Shown: positions 41,936 through 50,770 of the stretch, piece by piece | How the letters are laid out: each line of letters starts with the position of its first letter | Numbering within the stretch: the first letter of the stretch is position 1 | Notes under the pieces: generated by a model | What the model saw: the letters and a program-made list of their open reading frames with translations, nothing else | Database searches by the model: none | What the model was told of the DNA's origin: nothing | Assembly: GCA_052173655.1 (NCBI GenBank) | Contig: JBQMYD010000001.1 | Span: 124,001 to 188,000 of the forward strand | Source of the DNA: RGIG9060 sp052173655 | GTDB taxonomy: Bacteria; Spirochaetota; Spirochaetia; Treponematales; Treponemataceae | Direction: 5' to 3' | DNA length: 64,000 nt | Made by a program: the position numbers and the translations under genes

Positions 41936-42736
41936 ATGATTAGAGGATGGTACACCGGTGCCAGCGGAATGAATGCACAGCAGGCAAGGCTTGATTCAAT
42001 TTCAAACAATTTGGCAAATGTTGATACTACAGGCTTTAAAAAAGATATTGCAATTAGTAAGTCTTTTCCTGAGCTTTTGTTGAGAAGAATGAAAGACGAC
42101 GGAGTTCACACGATGAATTTTGGCTCTTATGATAATGCACCTATTATCGGAAAACTGGGTTTGGGTGTCGAAACAAACGAAGTATATACAATCTTTGAAC
42201 AAGGCTCTTTTAAAGAAACAGGCTCTAATACGGATATGGCACTTAGTGGGGAAGGTTTTTTTACAGTAATGACGCCTTACGGTGAAAAATATACAAGAAA
42301 CGGAAATTTCATTATCGGTAAGGAGGGCTTTCTTGAAACAAAAGAAGGATATCAGCTTATGGGTGAAAATGGACCGATTTATATTGCGGATAAAAAGTTT
42401 AAAGTAAACGAAGACGGTGTAATTTATGAAAGCGAAGATATGCAGGAAATAGACAGAATAAAACTTGTCCGTTTTGAAAATGAAAGATACATCGTAAAAC
42501 AAGGATCAAGTCTTTATTCTGAAACAAATATAAGCGGAAATCCTCATATTGCGGAAGGAAAAGAAAGACCTGTAGTTTTACAAAGTTATATCGAAAGTTC
42601 AAATGTAAATGTAGTAAATGAAATGGTGCAAATGATTGAAGTAAACAGAGCTTACGAGGCAAATCAAAAAACAATCCAGGCAGAAGATTCTATGGTTAGT
42701 ACGTTGTGGTCTAAAGTTGCACAAGTACGTGGCTAA
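41936..42736 (+). CDS. flgF: Flagellar basal-body rod protein (FlgF-type)
   Basis: A 266-residue protein of the periplasmic flagellum's proximal/distal rod. Opening MIRGWYTGASGMN with NNLANVDTTGFKKD is the rod-protein N-terminal motif; the middle has GSFKETGSNTDMALSGEGFF, and the end has the V.EMV.MIEVNRAYEANQK helix. The frame opens upstream at 41849, but the sigma-28-type promoter and GGGGG before the ATG at 41936 fix the start. Spirochaete paralogues here are also named FlgG-1. It is followed by flgG and a rod-binding protein gene. Confidence 0.88.
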   Translation: MIRGWYTGASGMNAQQARLDSISNNLANVDTTGFKKDIAISKSFPELLLRRMKDDGVHTMNFGSYDNAPIIGKLGLGVETNEVYTIFEQGSFKETGSNTDMALSGEGFFTVMTPYGEKYTRNGNFIIGKEGFLETKEGYQLMGENGPIYIADKKFKVNEDGVIYESEDMQEIDRIKLVRFENERYIVKQGSSLYSETNISGNPHIAEGKERPVVLQSYIESSNVNVVNEMVQMIEVNRAYEANQKTIQAEDSMVSTLWSKVAQVRG

Positions 42737-42762
42737 GAAAAAATGAGTAAGGACGGCAAAAT

Positions 42763-43557
42763 ATGGTAAGAAGTTTATGGACAGCTGCTACCGGAATGAA
42801 TGGGCAGCAGGCAAATATAGATACAATTTCAAACAATCTTTCAAATGTAAATACTTCAGGATATAAACAGCAAAGAGTTGAATTTGAGGACTTGCTCTAC
42901 CAGACTGTAAAAATGGCAGGAACTCCTGCAACTGAGGATACCGTAACTCCTGTAGGTATACAAATGGGAACCGGTGTAAAAGTTGCATCAACACAAAGAA
43001 TTTTTAATCAGGGAAGTTTACAAAGCACAGGAGTGCAAACAGATTTGGCGATTGTGGGAGAGGGATTTTTTAGAGTTCAGCAATATGACGGAAGTTATGC
43101 TTATACTCGGGACGGTTCTTTTAAAATAGATTCTTCAGGTCAATTGGTAACATCAAACGGATTAAGGGTGATGCCTGAGATTATTATGCCTGAAAATTTT
43201 GAAATAAACTCCCTTGCTATCAGCGATGACGGAAGAGTAACCGTAAAAGTTGCAGGGTCAAATGACATTCTTGATGTTGGACAAATGGAACTTTACAAAT
43301 TTGCCAATCCTGCCGGTTTAAGTGCTGTAGGAGATAACTTGTTTATTGTAACAAATGCAAGCGGAATTGCACAGGCTAATAGACCCGGTTTTGAAGGAAT
43401 GGGTGTTACTAAACATAAGTTTTTGGAAATGAGCAATGTAAGCGTTGTAAATGAAATGGTACAAATGATTGTTGCACAAAGAGCTTATGAATTCAATTCA
43501 AAGGCAATTCAAACAAGCGATACTATGCTTAGCAGTGCGGTGAATTTAAAACGCTAG
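42763..43557 (+). CDS. flgG: Flagellar distal rod protein
   Basis: A 264-residue distal rod protein. It has MVRSLWTAATGMNGQQ, NNLSNVNTSGYK, then FQ-type GSLQSTGVQTDLAIVGEGFFRV and the C-terminal VVNEMVQMIVAQRAYEFNSKAI. Length is typical of FlgG. AAGGA lies before the ATG. Export is by the flagellar type III system, so no signal peptide is expected or seen. Confidence 0.95.
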   Translation: MVRSLWTAATGMNGQQANIDTISNNLSNVNTSGYKQQRVEFEDLLYQTVKMAGTPATEDTVTPVGIQMGTGVKVASTQRIFNQGSLQSTGVQTDLAIVGEGFFRVQQYDGSYAYTRDGSFKIDSSGQLVTSNGLRVMPEIIMPENFEINSLAISDDGRVTVKVAGSNDILDVGQMELYKFANPAGLSAVGDNLFIVTNASGIAQANRPGFEGMGVTKHKFLEMSNVSVVNEMVQMIVAQRAYEFNSKAIQTSDTMLSSAVNLKR

Positions 43558-43597
43558 TTCAATGAATCGATAAGGCAATGATTTAAGGAAAATAAAA

Positions 43598-44167
43598 ATG
43601 ACAATCGGACAGATGGCTGCAATGAATTCAACCACAGGTGGAATAAACTCAATTACAAACGGATATGCTGCAAGTACAAGTGCAAATCTTGAAAATGAAA
43701 TGAGTAAATTTCAAAGAATGCTTGAAAAACTTACTAAAAATCAGAATAATGATAGTGTGGAAACAAAACAAGCAAATCATAATTCTTCTTTGGAAAATAA
43801 GTTTCTTCCGTCTGGTAGATTGAACGGCGATTACAAAAGTGATTTTTCAGTAAAAAATTCTACAGAATCTGATAAGAATGCAAGACCTCAAGGTTTCGCT
43901 TCTGTAGGTTCAGGATCTTTTGCAAGTTCAAAAACAATAGACAAAACAAGTAAACTTTACGAGCAATCACTTGAACTTGAAAATTATTTTGTAAAAATAA
44001 TGCTTTCCAGTATGCGTCAGACCGTACAAAAGAGTAATCTTTACGGCGATAACAGTTATGCTTCAAAGATGTATGAAGATATGATATATGATGAGCTTTC
44101 CGTTGCTATGACAAAGAATGCCGGTTTTGGATTGGCAGATCAAATTTATCTTAGCTTAGCTCAATAA
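43598..44167 (+). CDS. flgJ: Flagellar rod-binding protein (FlgJ N-terminal-like)
   Basis: A 189-residue rod-cap/rod-assembly protein. The first 110 residues are Ser/Asn-rich and poorly ordered; residues about 115-185 form the rod-binding domain (LENYFVKIMLSSMRQT, MYEDMIYDELS, FGLADQIYLSL). The muramidase domain of enterobacterial FlgJ is absent, as expected in spirochaetes, so wall opening must be done by another enzyme. AAGGA precedes the ATG. It is the last gene of the operon. Confidence 0.88.
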   Translation: MTIGQMAAMNSTTGGINSITNGYAASTSANLENEMSKFQRMLEKLTKNQNNDSVETKQANHNSSLENKFLPSGRLNGDYKSDFSVKNSTESDKNARPQGFASVGSGSFASSKTIDKTSKLYEQSLELENYFVKIMLSSMRQTVQKSNLYGDNSYASKMYEDMIYDELSVAMTKNAGFGLADQIYLSLAQ

Positions 44168-44200
44168 AAAAAATTAAAAATATCATTAAGGAAATATGTT

Positions 44201-45274
44201 ATGAGTAACACATTTGAAGCAGCTGTTGAAATTAGTCGTGAGATTGAAGCGGATTTAAATGTTAATCCTAAAAAATATAGAGTTTTAACAGGTGATCGTC
44301 CAACCGGAAAACTTCATGTAGGTCATTATTTTGGTTCTTTGCAAAATCGTGTACGTCTTGCCCAAATGGGAATTCCTACGATGATTCTTATTGCCGATTA
44401 TCAAGTTTTAACTGATCATGATGCTTATCAGGAAATAAGTCAAAATACAAAACAGCTTGTTATAGACTATCTTGCAGCAGGAATAAATCCTGAAAAACAA
44501 GATGTCATAATTTATCCGCACAGTTATGTACCTGAATGTAATCAGCTGATGCTCCCGTTTCTTACGCTTGTTTCTAATGCCGAATTAAGCCGAAATCCTA
44601 CTGTAAAAGAAGAGATTGAAAGTGCAGGTTTGAAAAACGTAAATGCAGGTATGTATACTTATCCCATTCATCAAGCATGTGATATTCTTTTTTGCAAAGG
44701 AAATCTTGTGCCTGTAGGTAAAGATCAATTGCCTCACTTGGAATTGACACGAAGTATAGCAAAGCGTTTTAATAAGAAATTTTGCGAAGAACAAAAATTT
44801 GAAAATGTTTTCCCGGAACCGCAAGCTCTTCTTTCAAAAACTCCGATGATTTTGGGTCTGGACGGAAGTAAAAAAATGTCCAAGTCAAGAGGAAATGCAA
44901 TTATGCTTAGTGCAAGTGAGGATGAAACTGCAAAACTCATAAAAAGGGCAAAAACCGATGGGGAGCGTTTTATCACTTACGATCCTGAAAATAGACCGGA
45001 AGTTGCTAATCTTCTTACACTTATTTCGTTGTGTACCGGTGAAAGTCCTTGTGATATTGCTTCAAAAATTGGAGATGGTGGGGGAGGATTGTTAAAAACA
45101 GTTCTTACCGAAGCTTTAAATGAAAAATTAAAACCTTTAAGAAAAGAACGTTTACGTTTGGAATCAAGTCCTGATTACATCAGACAAGTTCTTTTAGACG
45201 GTGCTTCAAAAGCACGTGAAATCGGAATAAAAACTTTGGATGAAGTGCGTACTTGCATGAATATGGTTATATAA
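44201..45274 (+). CDS. trpS: Tryptophanyl-tRNA synthetase
   Basis: Class I aminoacyl-tRNA synthetase. The 357 residues contain GDRPTGKLHVGHYFGSL with the HIGH-type HVGH (39-42) and KMSKS (225-229). About 25 extra residues precede the Rossmann fold. AAGGA precedes the ATG. It follows the flagellar genes by 33 bases and may share their transcript; it converges on cca. Confidence 0.96.
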   Translation: MSNTFEAAVEISREIEADLNVNPKKYRVLTGDRPTGKLHVGHYFGSLQNRVRLAQMGIPTMILIADYQVLTDHDAYQEISQNTKQLVIDYLAAGINPEKQDVIIYPHSYVPECNQLMLPFLTLVSNAELSRNPTVKEEIESAGLKNVNAGMYTYPIHQACDILFCKGNLVPVGKDQLPHLELTRSIAKRFNKKFCEEQKFENVFPEPQALLSKTPMILGLDGSKKMSKSRGNAIMLSASEDETAKLIKRAKTDGERFITYDPENRPEVANLLTLISLCTGESPCDIASKIGDGGGGLLKTVLTEALNEKLKPLRKERLRLESSPDYIRQVLLDGASKAREIGIKTLDEVRTCMNMVI

Positions 45275-45343
45275 AAAATATATAGCAGTTGCAGGTAAGT
45301 TTTTAATAAATAAAATTATCCAAAACTAAAATGTTTTAAACTC

Positions 45344-46729
45344 TTACTTGGTTTTTATATATTTTTTTGCCGATTTTAAAAGCTTTTCTTTGGTGTTTTC
45401 TTCAGGATTATCCAAAACAGATTGAAATAATTTGTCTAAAATTTCTCCAATCTGTTTTCCGGGTTTTAATCCCATTGAAATTAGATCGTTCCCGTTGATT
45501 TTTAAATCTTTAAGACTAAGTGCATTATTTTCTTTTTTACATTTTTCTGTTCGCTCAATTAATTCATCAAGTAAATTTATTCCTTCTTGATTGTATTGAT
45601 AAGCAGGTTTGTTATATTTTCCGTACATATCTGCAATACGTAAATCAATTAAGTCTTTTATATTTTCTACACCCACTCGTACCATAAACCTTCTTACTGC
45701 ACTGTCAGTCCATGAGCTTTCATAATGAAACATATGATTTGCTATCAAGTGACATACTTTTTCAATTTCAGCATTGCTAAATTTTAATCTGTTCATTATT
45801 GTTCTGGCTTTTTTTTCTGAATATCGTTCATGGTTATAAAAAGTGCTGATAAAAAGATTGTTTTCTATTTTGTCTTTTTTGCTTTCAGGTTTTCCGGAAT
45901 CATGAAGAAATGCTGCAAGGCGTATTAACGGTTTTGATTGAGGGGCTCCATCACAAGCAAAAAAACTGTGATCCATTACGTCAAAAATATGGTACCCCCT
46001 GTCATCTGCCTGTGTGCAATTCCTGCATACACACATTTCGCTCATAAAAATTTTCATTATTCCTGTTTCTTCCATAAGCTTTAGAGCTATGCTGGGTTTT
46101 TTGCTTGCCATAATTTTCATTAATTCATCTCTAAAGCGTTCCAAACTTATGCTGGATACTTTATCCAAAATTTCTTGCTTGAAAATTTCTGAATATGTAT
46201 CCTTTTGTATACAAAAGGATAGTTTTGCAGCAAATCTTAAAGCTCTAACCGGACGTAAACCGTCTTCTATAAATCGTTCGTGGGGATTTCCAACTGTTCT
46301 TATTATCCCGTTTTTTAAATCTTCAATTCCGTTAAAAATATCAATTATTGATCCGTCTTTTAAATTTGCAGCAATTGCATTTATTGTAAAATCTCTTCGG
46401 GATAAATCCTGTTCAATTGTGCGGCAATATTCTACTTTGTCAGGATGTCTTGCATCTGAATAGTCGTCTTCCGTACGGAAAGTTGTAACTTCAATTTTTG
46501 CTCCCATAAAAATTACAGTTACAGTTCCGTGTTCAATTCCGGTGGGTATTACTTTATGAAAAATATTTTTTACCTGCTCCGGAGAGGCATCTGTTGCTAT
46601 GTCCCAGTCTTCGCATTTTTCGTTCATCAACATATCCCGAACGGCTCCTCCTACAAGGTATGCTTGGTAGCCGTTTTTTTCAAAAATTTTGTTCATTTTT
46701 TTGAGAATTTGCGGGATTTCTATTTTCAT
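45344..46729 (-). CDS. cca: CCA-adding tRNA nucleotidyltransferase
   Basis: Adds or repairs the 3' CCA of tRNAs. The 461 residues show the polymerase-beta head YLVGGAVRDML, then the catalytic DWDIAT, the RRDFTINAIA flexible loop, RPVRALRFAAKL, and an HD domain (FLHDSGKP). All four tRNA genes in this window lack encoded CCA, so the enzyme should be essential. It follows the SPFH-protein gene by 15 bases. A poly(A)-polymerase role cannot be excluded from sequence, as the families are close. Confidence 0.92.
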   Translation of the reverse strand: MKIEIPQILKKMNKIFEKNGYQAYLVGGAVRDMLMNEKCEDWDIATDASPEQVKNIFHKVIPTGIEHGTVTVIFMGAKIEVTTFRTEDDYSDARHPDKVEYCRTIEQDLSRRDFTINAIAANLKDGSIIDIFNGIEDLKNGIIRTVGNPHERFIEDGLRPVRALRFAAKLSFCIQKDTYSEIFKQEILDKVSSISLERFRDELMKIMASKKPSIALKLMEETGIMKIFMSEMCVCRNCTQADDRGYHIFDVMDHSFFACDGAPQSKPLIRLAAFLHDSGKPESKKDKIENNLFISTFYNHERYSEKKARTIMNRLKFSNAEIEKVCHLIANHMFHYESSWTDSAVRRFMVRVGVENIKDLIDLRIADMYGKYNKPAYQYNQEGINLLDELIERTEKCKKENNALSLKDLKINGNDLISMGLKPGKQIGEILDKLFQSVLDNPEENTKEKLLKSAKKYIKTK

Positions 46730-46744
46730 TCCGTAACCTTTTTT

Positions 46745-47590
46745 TTATCGGTTTTTAAAATTTTGTTTAAAAACTTCTAAAGCCTCTGCATCTGAAACTT
46801 TTAAAAATTCAATTAAAATGGGATACTCTGTAAGAATTTTTCCCCATTTTGCAAAATATTCCATTTGGATATAGTCTTGAGCTGTAAAATAATCTTGATG
46901 TACTGCAATATCTATAATAGCTTTTTTTACCTGCTTTTGATATTCTGTGTATGTGGAGCGGGCTACATTGTAAATTTCCATATCAGGTAACTTTACAGTT
47001 TTTATCAAGATATCCGAAATTTCAATTGTATCAAATTTTTCTTCAGCTTCAATTTGACTTGCCAATTCTTTTGTATTGTTTTCAAATAGTTTTATATTTT
47101 GAGGATCTTCAATTGATTTATTCAAAATGCATTCTATAATGCTTTGAGCAATAAGTGAACTTTGAGTGTCAAGGTATTCTTTCAGATCGTCATTGTTTTT
47201 TGCATCCAGTTGTTTTACAAATTTTGCAAGTCTTTCTTCTTTAATTTTTATTTGTGTTTTTATTTCAAATTGATAACTGAAATCAGGAGTTCCTTCTGTC
47301 ATTGCTTCAAAAATTTCACTTGAAGGAAGTTTTCCTTTAACTTCGGTTGTTTTTGAATACGGTTTGATAACGAATTTTCGTGTTGAAACATTAGTCGGGA
47401 GTAAATGTTGCCAATGCCATGAAAACTTACCTTGAATAATAGGTTTTTCGATTATTCCGCTGGTTTTTGTTACCATAACACCCGTGTTGCCTGCAGGAAT
47501 TCTATATTGATCCCAGCCTAAAACAAATATGGTAATTGCAATTACAAGAATAATGATAAATGAAATAAAAAATTTCGTTTTCTTTTTCAT
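46745..47590 (-). CDS. Membrane-anchored SPFH/band-7-like protein
   Basis: A 281-residue protein with one N-terminal membrane anchor (about residues 7-27) and the rest outside or facing the periplasm. The segment IPAGNTGVMVTKTSGIIEKP...GKFSWHW resembles the start of a prohibitin/stomatin domain; a helical tail with ETI-type repeats follows (IDIAVHQDYFTAQDYIQMEY). GGTGG precedes the ATG. Membrane-scaffold or protease-regulator roles are known for the superfamily; which applies is unknown. Cotranscribed with cca. Confidence 0.65.
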   Translation of the reverse strand: MKKKTKFFISFIIILVIAITIFVLGWDQYRIPAGNTGVMVTKTSGIIEKPIIQGKFSWHWQHLLPTNVSTRKFVIKPYSKTTEVKGKLPSSEIFEAMTEGTPDFSYQFEIKTQIKIKEERLAKFVKQLDAKNNDDLKEYLDTQSSLIAQSIIECILNKSIEDPQNIKLFENNTKELASQIEAEEKFDTIEISDILIKTVKLPDMEIYNVARSTYTEYQKQVKKAIIDIAVHQDYFTAQDYIQMEYFAKWGKILTEYPILIEFLKVSDAEALEVFKQNFKNR

Positions 47591-47667
47591 GTTAAACCAC
47601 CGTGTACTTTTCTATAGTTTTTTTTATCCTTTCATTGTATAATCTAATTGGAGATAAAAGCAATAAT

Positions 47668-48009
47668 ATGAGCGACAAAGTCCAAAAAAAAATTATTTTT
47701 CGTATTTTTAACCGTATCGATTTTTTTATTTTTTTGTTAATTTTATTGAATTTTTTTCTTTTTGCAGTTGGGAATTACAGAATGTTTTTGGATGATGTCC
47801 TTTCGGTGCTTTTAAAACTTATTGTATTTTTGTCCATAGGTGAATTTCTTTTTTCTGTTATTTCGATAGGACTTTCTTTTTATTACGGTATAACAACCGG
47901 AGAAAAATTTTATTTTTTTTGTATCATTTATTTTATATTTTTTTGCGTTTTCAGTGCTTTAATTATCAGTTTTTTTTCATTTGCTGATGTTTTTTTTCAA
48001 GGTTTATAA
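47668..48009 (+). CDS. Small integral membrane protein
   Basis: A 113-residue, very Phe/Ile-rich protein with three or four hydrophobic helices and a short basic N-terminus (MSDKVQKK). No family recognised. The frame opens earlier (47602), but GGAG lies 13 bases before the ATG at 47668. TATAAT lies at 47638-47643 with a poor -35. Its coding status rests on frame length, start context and position only. Confidence 0.6.
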   Translation: MSDKVQKKIIFRIFNRIDFFIFLLILLNFFLFAVGNYRMFLDDVLSVLLKLIVFLSIGEFLFSVISIGLSFYYGITTGEKFYFFCIIYFIFFCVFSALIISFFSFADVFFQGL

Positions 48010-48020
48010 CTTTTTTTTAC

Positions 48021-48049
48021 TTGTAAAAATTAAGACTATATATTAGTAT
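48021..48049 (+). promoter_or_regulatory. Candidate aroH promoter, near-leaderless
   Basis: TTGTAA (48021-48026), 17 bases, TAGTAT (48044-48049), then eight bases to the ATG at 48058. No Shine-Dalgarno is present. The hexamers are weaker than those at coaD and ruvA. Confidence 0.4.
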
Positions 48050-48057
48050 CTCCTGTT

Positions 48058-48438
48058 ATGAATGCAAAAAGATTATACGGATTTCGTGGAGCGATTTGTG
48101 CTGAAAATACCTATGATGCAATTTTTGAAAATGTCAGATCCATGTTTGAGCAGCTTGTTTTTGTAAATAATCTTGTTGAACATGATATGGTTAGTATTCA
48201 GTTTACGGTAACACCGGATATAACGGCATTAAATCCTGCAACAGCTTTAAGAAAAGCCGGATTAGTTAAGGATGTTCCACTTTTTTGTTCTCAAGAACCT
48301 GTTTTTGAAAGCAGTCTAAAAAGTGTTATTCGTTGTATGATTTTGGCTTATTCAGATAATTCCGGAAAAGCAGTCTATTTAAATGGAGCTCAGGTCTTGC
48401 GTCCTGATCTTGCGGATAATGCAGAGTATGCAGGATAA
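48058..48438 (+). CDS. aroH: Chorismate mutase, AroH type
   Basis: A 126-residue trimeric enzyme that turns chorismate into prephenate, towards Phe and Tyr. It has the AroH pattern GFRGAI..EN near the N-terminus, D.VSIQFTVTPDI, LNPATALRKAGL, PLFCSQEP and the late AVYLNGAQVLRPD. The start is not behind a Shine-Dalgarno. glgA starts inside its 3' end in another frame, an odd pairing of aromatic and glycogen synthesis probably driven by compactness. Confidence 0.93.
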   Translation: MNAKRLYGFRGAICAENTYDAIFENVRSMFEQLVFVNNLVEHDMVSIQFTVTPDITALNPATALRKAGLVKDVPLFCSQEPVFESSLKSVIRCMILAYSDNSGKAVYLNGAQVLRPDLADNAEYAG

Positions 48439-50026
48439 CAACTCTCTTTTTCAACAACAATTTTCTTCGATATGGATAGTTACTCGTGAATATGCACATA
48501 TAGCAGAGGCCGGCGGAGTAAAAAATGTTTCTTGTTCATTGGCTGAAAATCTTTGCAAACTTGGAATTGATGTAACTGTTTTTATTCCTGAGTACAAATG
48601 TACGGATTACACGCTTGTAAAAGATATAAAAAAATCTGAAAAAATTAAGGCAGATATTTTAGTCGATAATAAAAATTATGAAATTTTTTTTACCGAAGGA
48701 ATTTTACACGGTGTAAAGATTGTTTTTATCCGAAATAAAATTTTTGGAGAAAAAAACGATATATATGTTTATACCCGCAATGATGAATTGCATGATTCAA
48801 GACATAAAAAAGGAATAGGTCATTTTGATTGCTTTGAGATGAACAGCATTTTTCAGCAAGCTGTTCTTCATTACGGTTTTTTAAAAAAAATACAGCCTCA
48901 GATAATCCATAGCCATGATGCCGCTTCTTGTATGACAAGTGTTTATGCAAGAAATTTGTCGATTTTTTGCGAACATTACAAAAATACTAAGTTTGCAGTA
49001 ACTATTCATAATGCAGGTCCGGGATATCTTCATTCTTTTTGCGGTATGGATTTTGCTAAACGAATCACAGGGCTTTCTGAGGAAGTACTAAAATATGGAA
49101 TTGCTTCCTATGACTCTAATATGATAGAGCCTTTTTTGCTTTCTTCAAAAGATTCTTTTTTTACTACCGTTTCTCCATGGTATGCAGAAGAATTGTTTGA
49201 TGCAGATAGTAAATACAATGTTCTTGCAAAAGATTTTTGTCGTCTAAAAATAAACATAAAAGGTATTACAAACGGAATAGATTACGAAAAATATGACCCC
49301 AAAGATATAAAAAAATCTAAACTCGATTTTGCTTTTGACCCTGCAAATGCCGATTTTGACGGTAAGTACAAGCAAAGAGATGATTTTTTAGTGAATATGA
49401 AAAAAATGGTTGCAAACTATCCTGATTTGGAATTTTTTGGCGGCTTGGAAGCTGTTGATAAAGATACGGTTGTTTTTGTTTACCAAGGAAGAATGGTAAG
49501 TCAAAAAGGAATTGAAATATTTGCACAAGCGGCACAAAATCTTCTTTTACAGAAAAAAAATGTCTGTTTTATTGTTCATGGACAAGGGCAAAATTATATA
49601 GAAAATTCCCAAATAGAAATTGCAAAAAAATTTTCTGATAGATACGTTTACATACGAGGTTATGAAAGAAAAATTGCCAGAACTTGTGTTGCTGTAGGAG
49701 ATTTTCTTGTTCTTCCAAGTCTTTTTGAGCCATGCGGTCTTGAAGATTTTATTTCTCAAATTTATGGAACTCTTCCGGTGGCACATGCTGTAGGTGGTCT
49801 AAAAAAAATAAAAGATTTTGAAACAGGTTTTCTTTACAAAGAAAACGATAGTAAAGAGCTTCAATCTTTGTTGGAACGCTTGATTATACTTAAAAACGAA
49901 AACCCGGTGTTATTGCAACAAATGATAATTAAAGCTGCAAGTTCAGTAAAAAAAGAATATTCTTGGTATGGAATAATAAAAAAAGAATACATGACTTTTT
50001 ATAAAAAAATACTCTTTTCTACTTGA
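48419..50026 (+). CDS. glgA: Glycogen/starch synthase, GT5 family, variant donor-site motif
   Basis: A 535-residue glycosyltransferase that extends alpha-1,4-glucan with ADP-glucose. The N-terminal domain starts SIWIVTREYAHIAEAGG; the usual K-T/S-G-G motif, whose Lys contacts the donor phosphates, is E-A-G-G here. The C-terminal GT-B domain is intact, with the FVYQGRM..QKG loop and the E-x7-E motif in FEPCGLEDF. The ORF could start at 48383, 48419 or 48428; 48419 is chosen because it avoids a long overlap with aroH. With glgC in the window, glycogen synthesis is plausible. Confidence 0.85.
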   Translation: MQSMQDNNSLFQQQFSSIWIVTREYAHIAEAGGVKNVSCSLAENLCKLGIDVTVFIPEYKCTDYTLVKDIKKSEKIKADILVDNKNYEIFFTEGILHGVKIVFIRNKIFGEKNDIYVYTRNDELHDSRHKKGIGHFDCFEMNSIFQQAVLHYGFLKKIQPQIIHSHDAASCMTSVYARNLSIFCEHYKNTKFAVTIHNAGPGYLHSFCGMDFAKRITGLSEEVLKYGIASYDSNMIEPFLLSSKDSFFTTVSPWYAEELFDADSKYNVLAKDFCRLKINIKGITNGIDYEKYDPKDIKKSKLDFAFDPANADFDGKYKQRDDFLVNMKKMVANYPDLEFFGGLEAVDKDTVVFVYQGRMVSQKGIEIFAQAAQNLLLQKKNVCFIVHGQGQNYIENSQIEIAKKFSDRYVYIRGYERKIARTCVAVGDFLVLPSLFEPCGLEDFISQIYGTLPVAHAVGGLKKIKDFETGFLYKENDSKELQSLLERLIILKNENPVLLQQMIIKAASSVKKEYSWYGIIKKEYMTFYKKILFST

Positions 50027-50051
50027 CTAAACTTTTATAAAGATATATATT
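50023..50051 (+). promoter_or_regulatory. tRNA-Thr/tRNA-Tyr promoter
   Basis: TTGACT (50023-50028), 17 bases, TATATT (50046-50051), 16 bases before tRNA-Thr; the same hexamers as at tRNA-Gly. It overlaps the end of glgA. Confidence 0.8.
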
Positions 50052-50067
50052 TCTAACCGTTCGTTAT

Positions 50068-50141
50068 GCCAACTTAGCTCAGCTGGCCAGAGCACGTGAT
50101 TTGTAATCTCGGGGTCTAGGGTTCGAATCCCTAAGTTGGCT
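50068..50141 (+). tRNA. tRNA-Thr (anticodon TGT)
   Basis: Cloverleaf of 74 bases: GCCAACT/AGTTGGC acceptor stem, GCTC/GAGC D-arm, loop TTTGTAA with TGT, T-arm AGGGTTCGAATCCCT. The anticodon stem CGTGA/TCTCG has a U-U mismatch in its centre. Discriminator T; no encoded CCA. Confidence 0.95.
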
Positions 50142-50173
50142 TACTCTTTGCGGGTTTTTAACGAATAAGACTT

Positions 50174-50255
50174 GGGGAGGTTCCAGAGCGGTCAAATGGG
50201 GCAGACTGTAAATCTGTTGCTTATTGCTTCGAAGGTTCGAATCCTTCTCTCCCCA
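50174..50255 (+). tRNA. tRNA-Tyr (anticodon GTA)
   Basis: 82 bases with the long variable arm of a class II tRNA. Acceptor GGGGAGG/TCTCCCC (one G-U), anticodon stem CAGAC/ATCTG region with loop containing GTA, T-arm AAGGTTCGAATCCTT, discriminator A. No CCA. 32 bases from tRNA-Thr, same transcript. Confidence 0.94.
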
Positions 50256-50260
50256 CATTC

Positions 50261-50290
50261 GGTGTTGACTTGTTCAGCACCTTTTTTTTT
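50261..50290 (+). terminator. Terminator after tRNA-Tyr
   Basis: GGTGTTGA (50261-50268) with TCAGCACC (50274-50281), one G-U pair, then nine T. Confidence 0.85.
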
Positions 50291-50305
50291 AACCGGAGAA
50301 TTAGC

Positions 50306-50770
50306 GTGAAAGAGTCTTTTTACAATTCTGGATTAAAATTTTCTTGTAAAAAATGTTCTCACTGCTGCCGAGGAGAACCCGGGTATGTTTATTTATCTAA
50401 AAATGATCTTAACAATTTAATTTCGGTTTTTTCTGTTTCAAAAGCACAGTTTATATCTTTATATTGTCGCTGGGTTCCTTATTACGACGGTTCCTATGTT
50501 TTGTGTTTAAAAGAGAAAGACTCTTATGATTGCATTTTATGGAAAAATGACGGATGCTCTGCCTACCAAATGAGGCCTGTTCAATGTAAAACATATCCTT
50601 TTTGGACTCATCTTATGAAAGATAAAAATGAATGGGAAAATGAAAAACTGAATTGTCCCGGAATTGATTGCGGAAAATTTCATTCAAAAGAAGAAATAAA
50701 GGCAAGTTTAATTCAATATGAGCTTAATCTTCCATACAGAAAATCAGAATTTGAGGAGAGTTCCCCATGA
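50306..50770 (+). CDS. YkgJ-family cysteine-cluster protein
   Basis: A 154-residue cytoplasmic protein, probably a zinc or iron-sulfur site. The cluster is C-K-K-C-S-H-C-C near residue 14, followed by C-x(n)-C-SAYQMRPVQCKTYP and C-PGIDCG, all diagnostic for the YkgJ/UPF0153 family. The frame opens at 50270 inside the tRNA terminator; the GTG at 50306 behind CGGAG is chosen. Its stop overlaps the MBL gene start (ATGA). Biochemical role unknown. Confidence 0.85.
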   Translation: MKESFYNSGLKFSCKKCSHCCRGEPGYVYLSKNDLNNLISVFSVSKAQFISLYCRWVPYYDGSYVLCLKEKDSYDCILWKNDGCSAYQMRPVQCKTYPFWTHLMKDKNEWENEKLNCPGIDCGKFHSKEEIKASLIQYELNLPYRKSEFEESSP

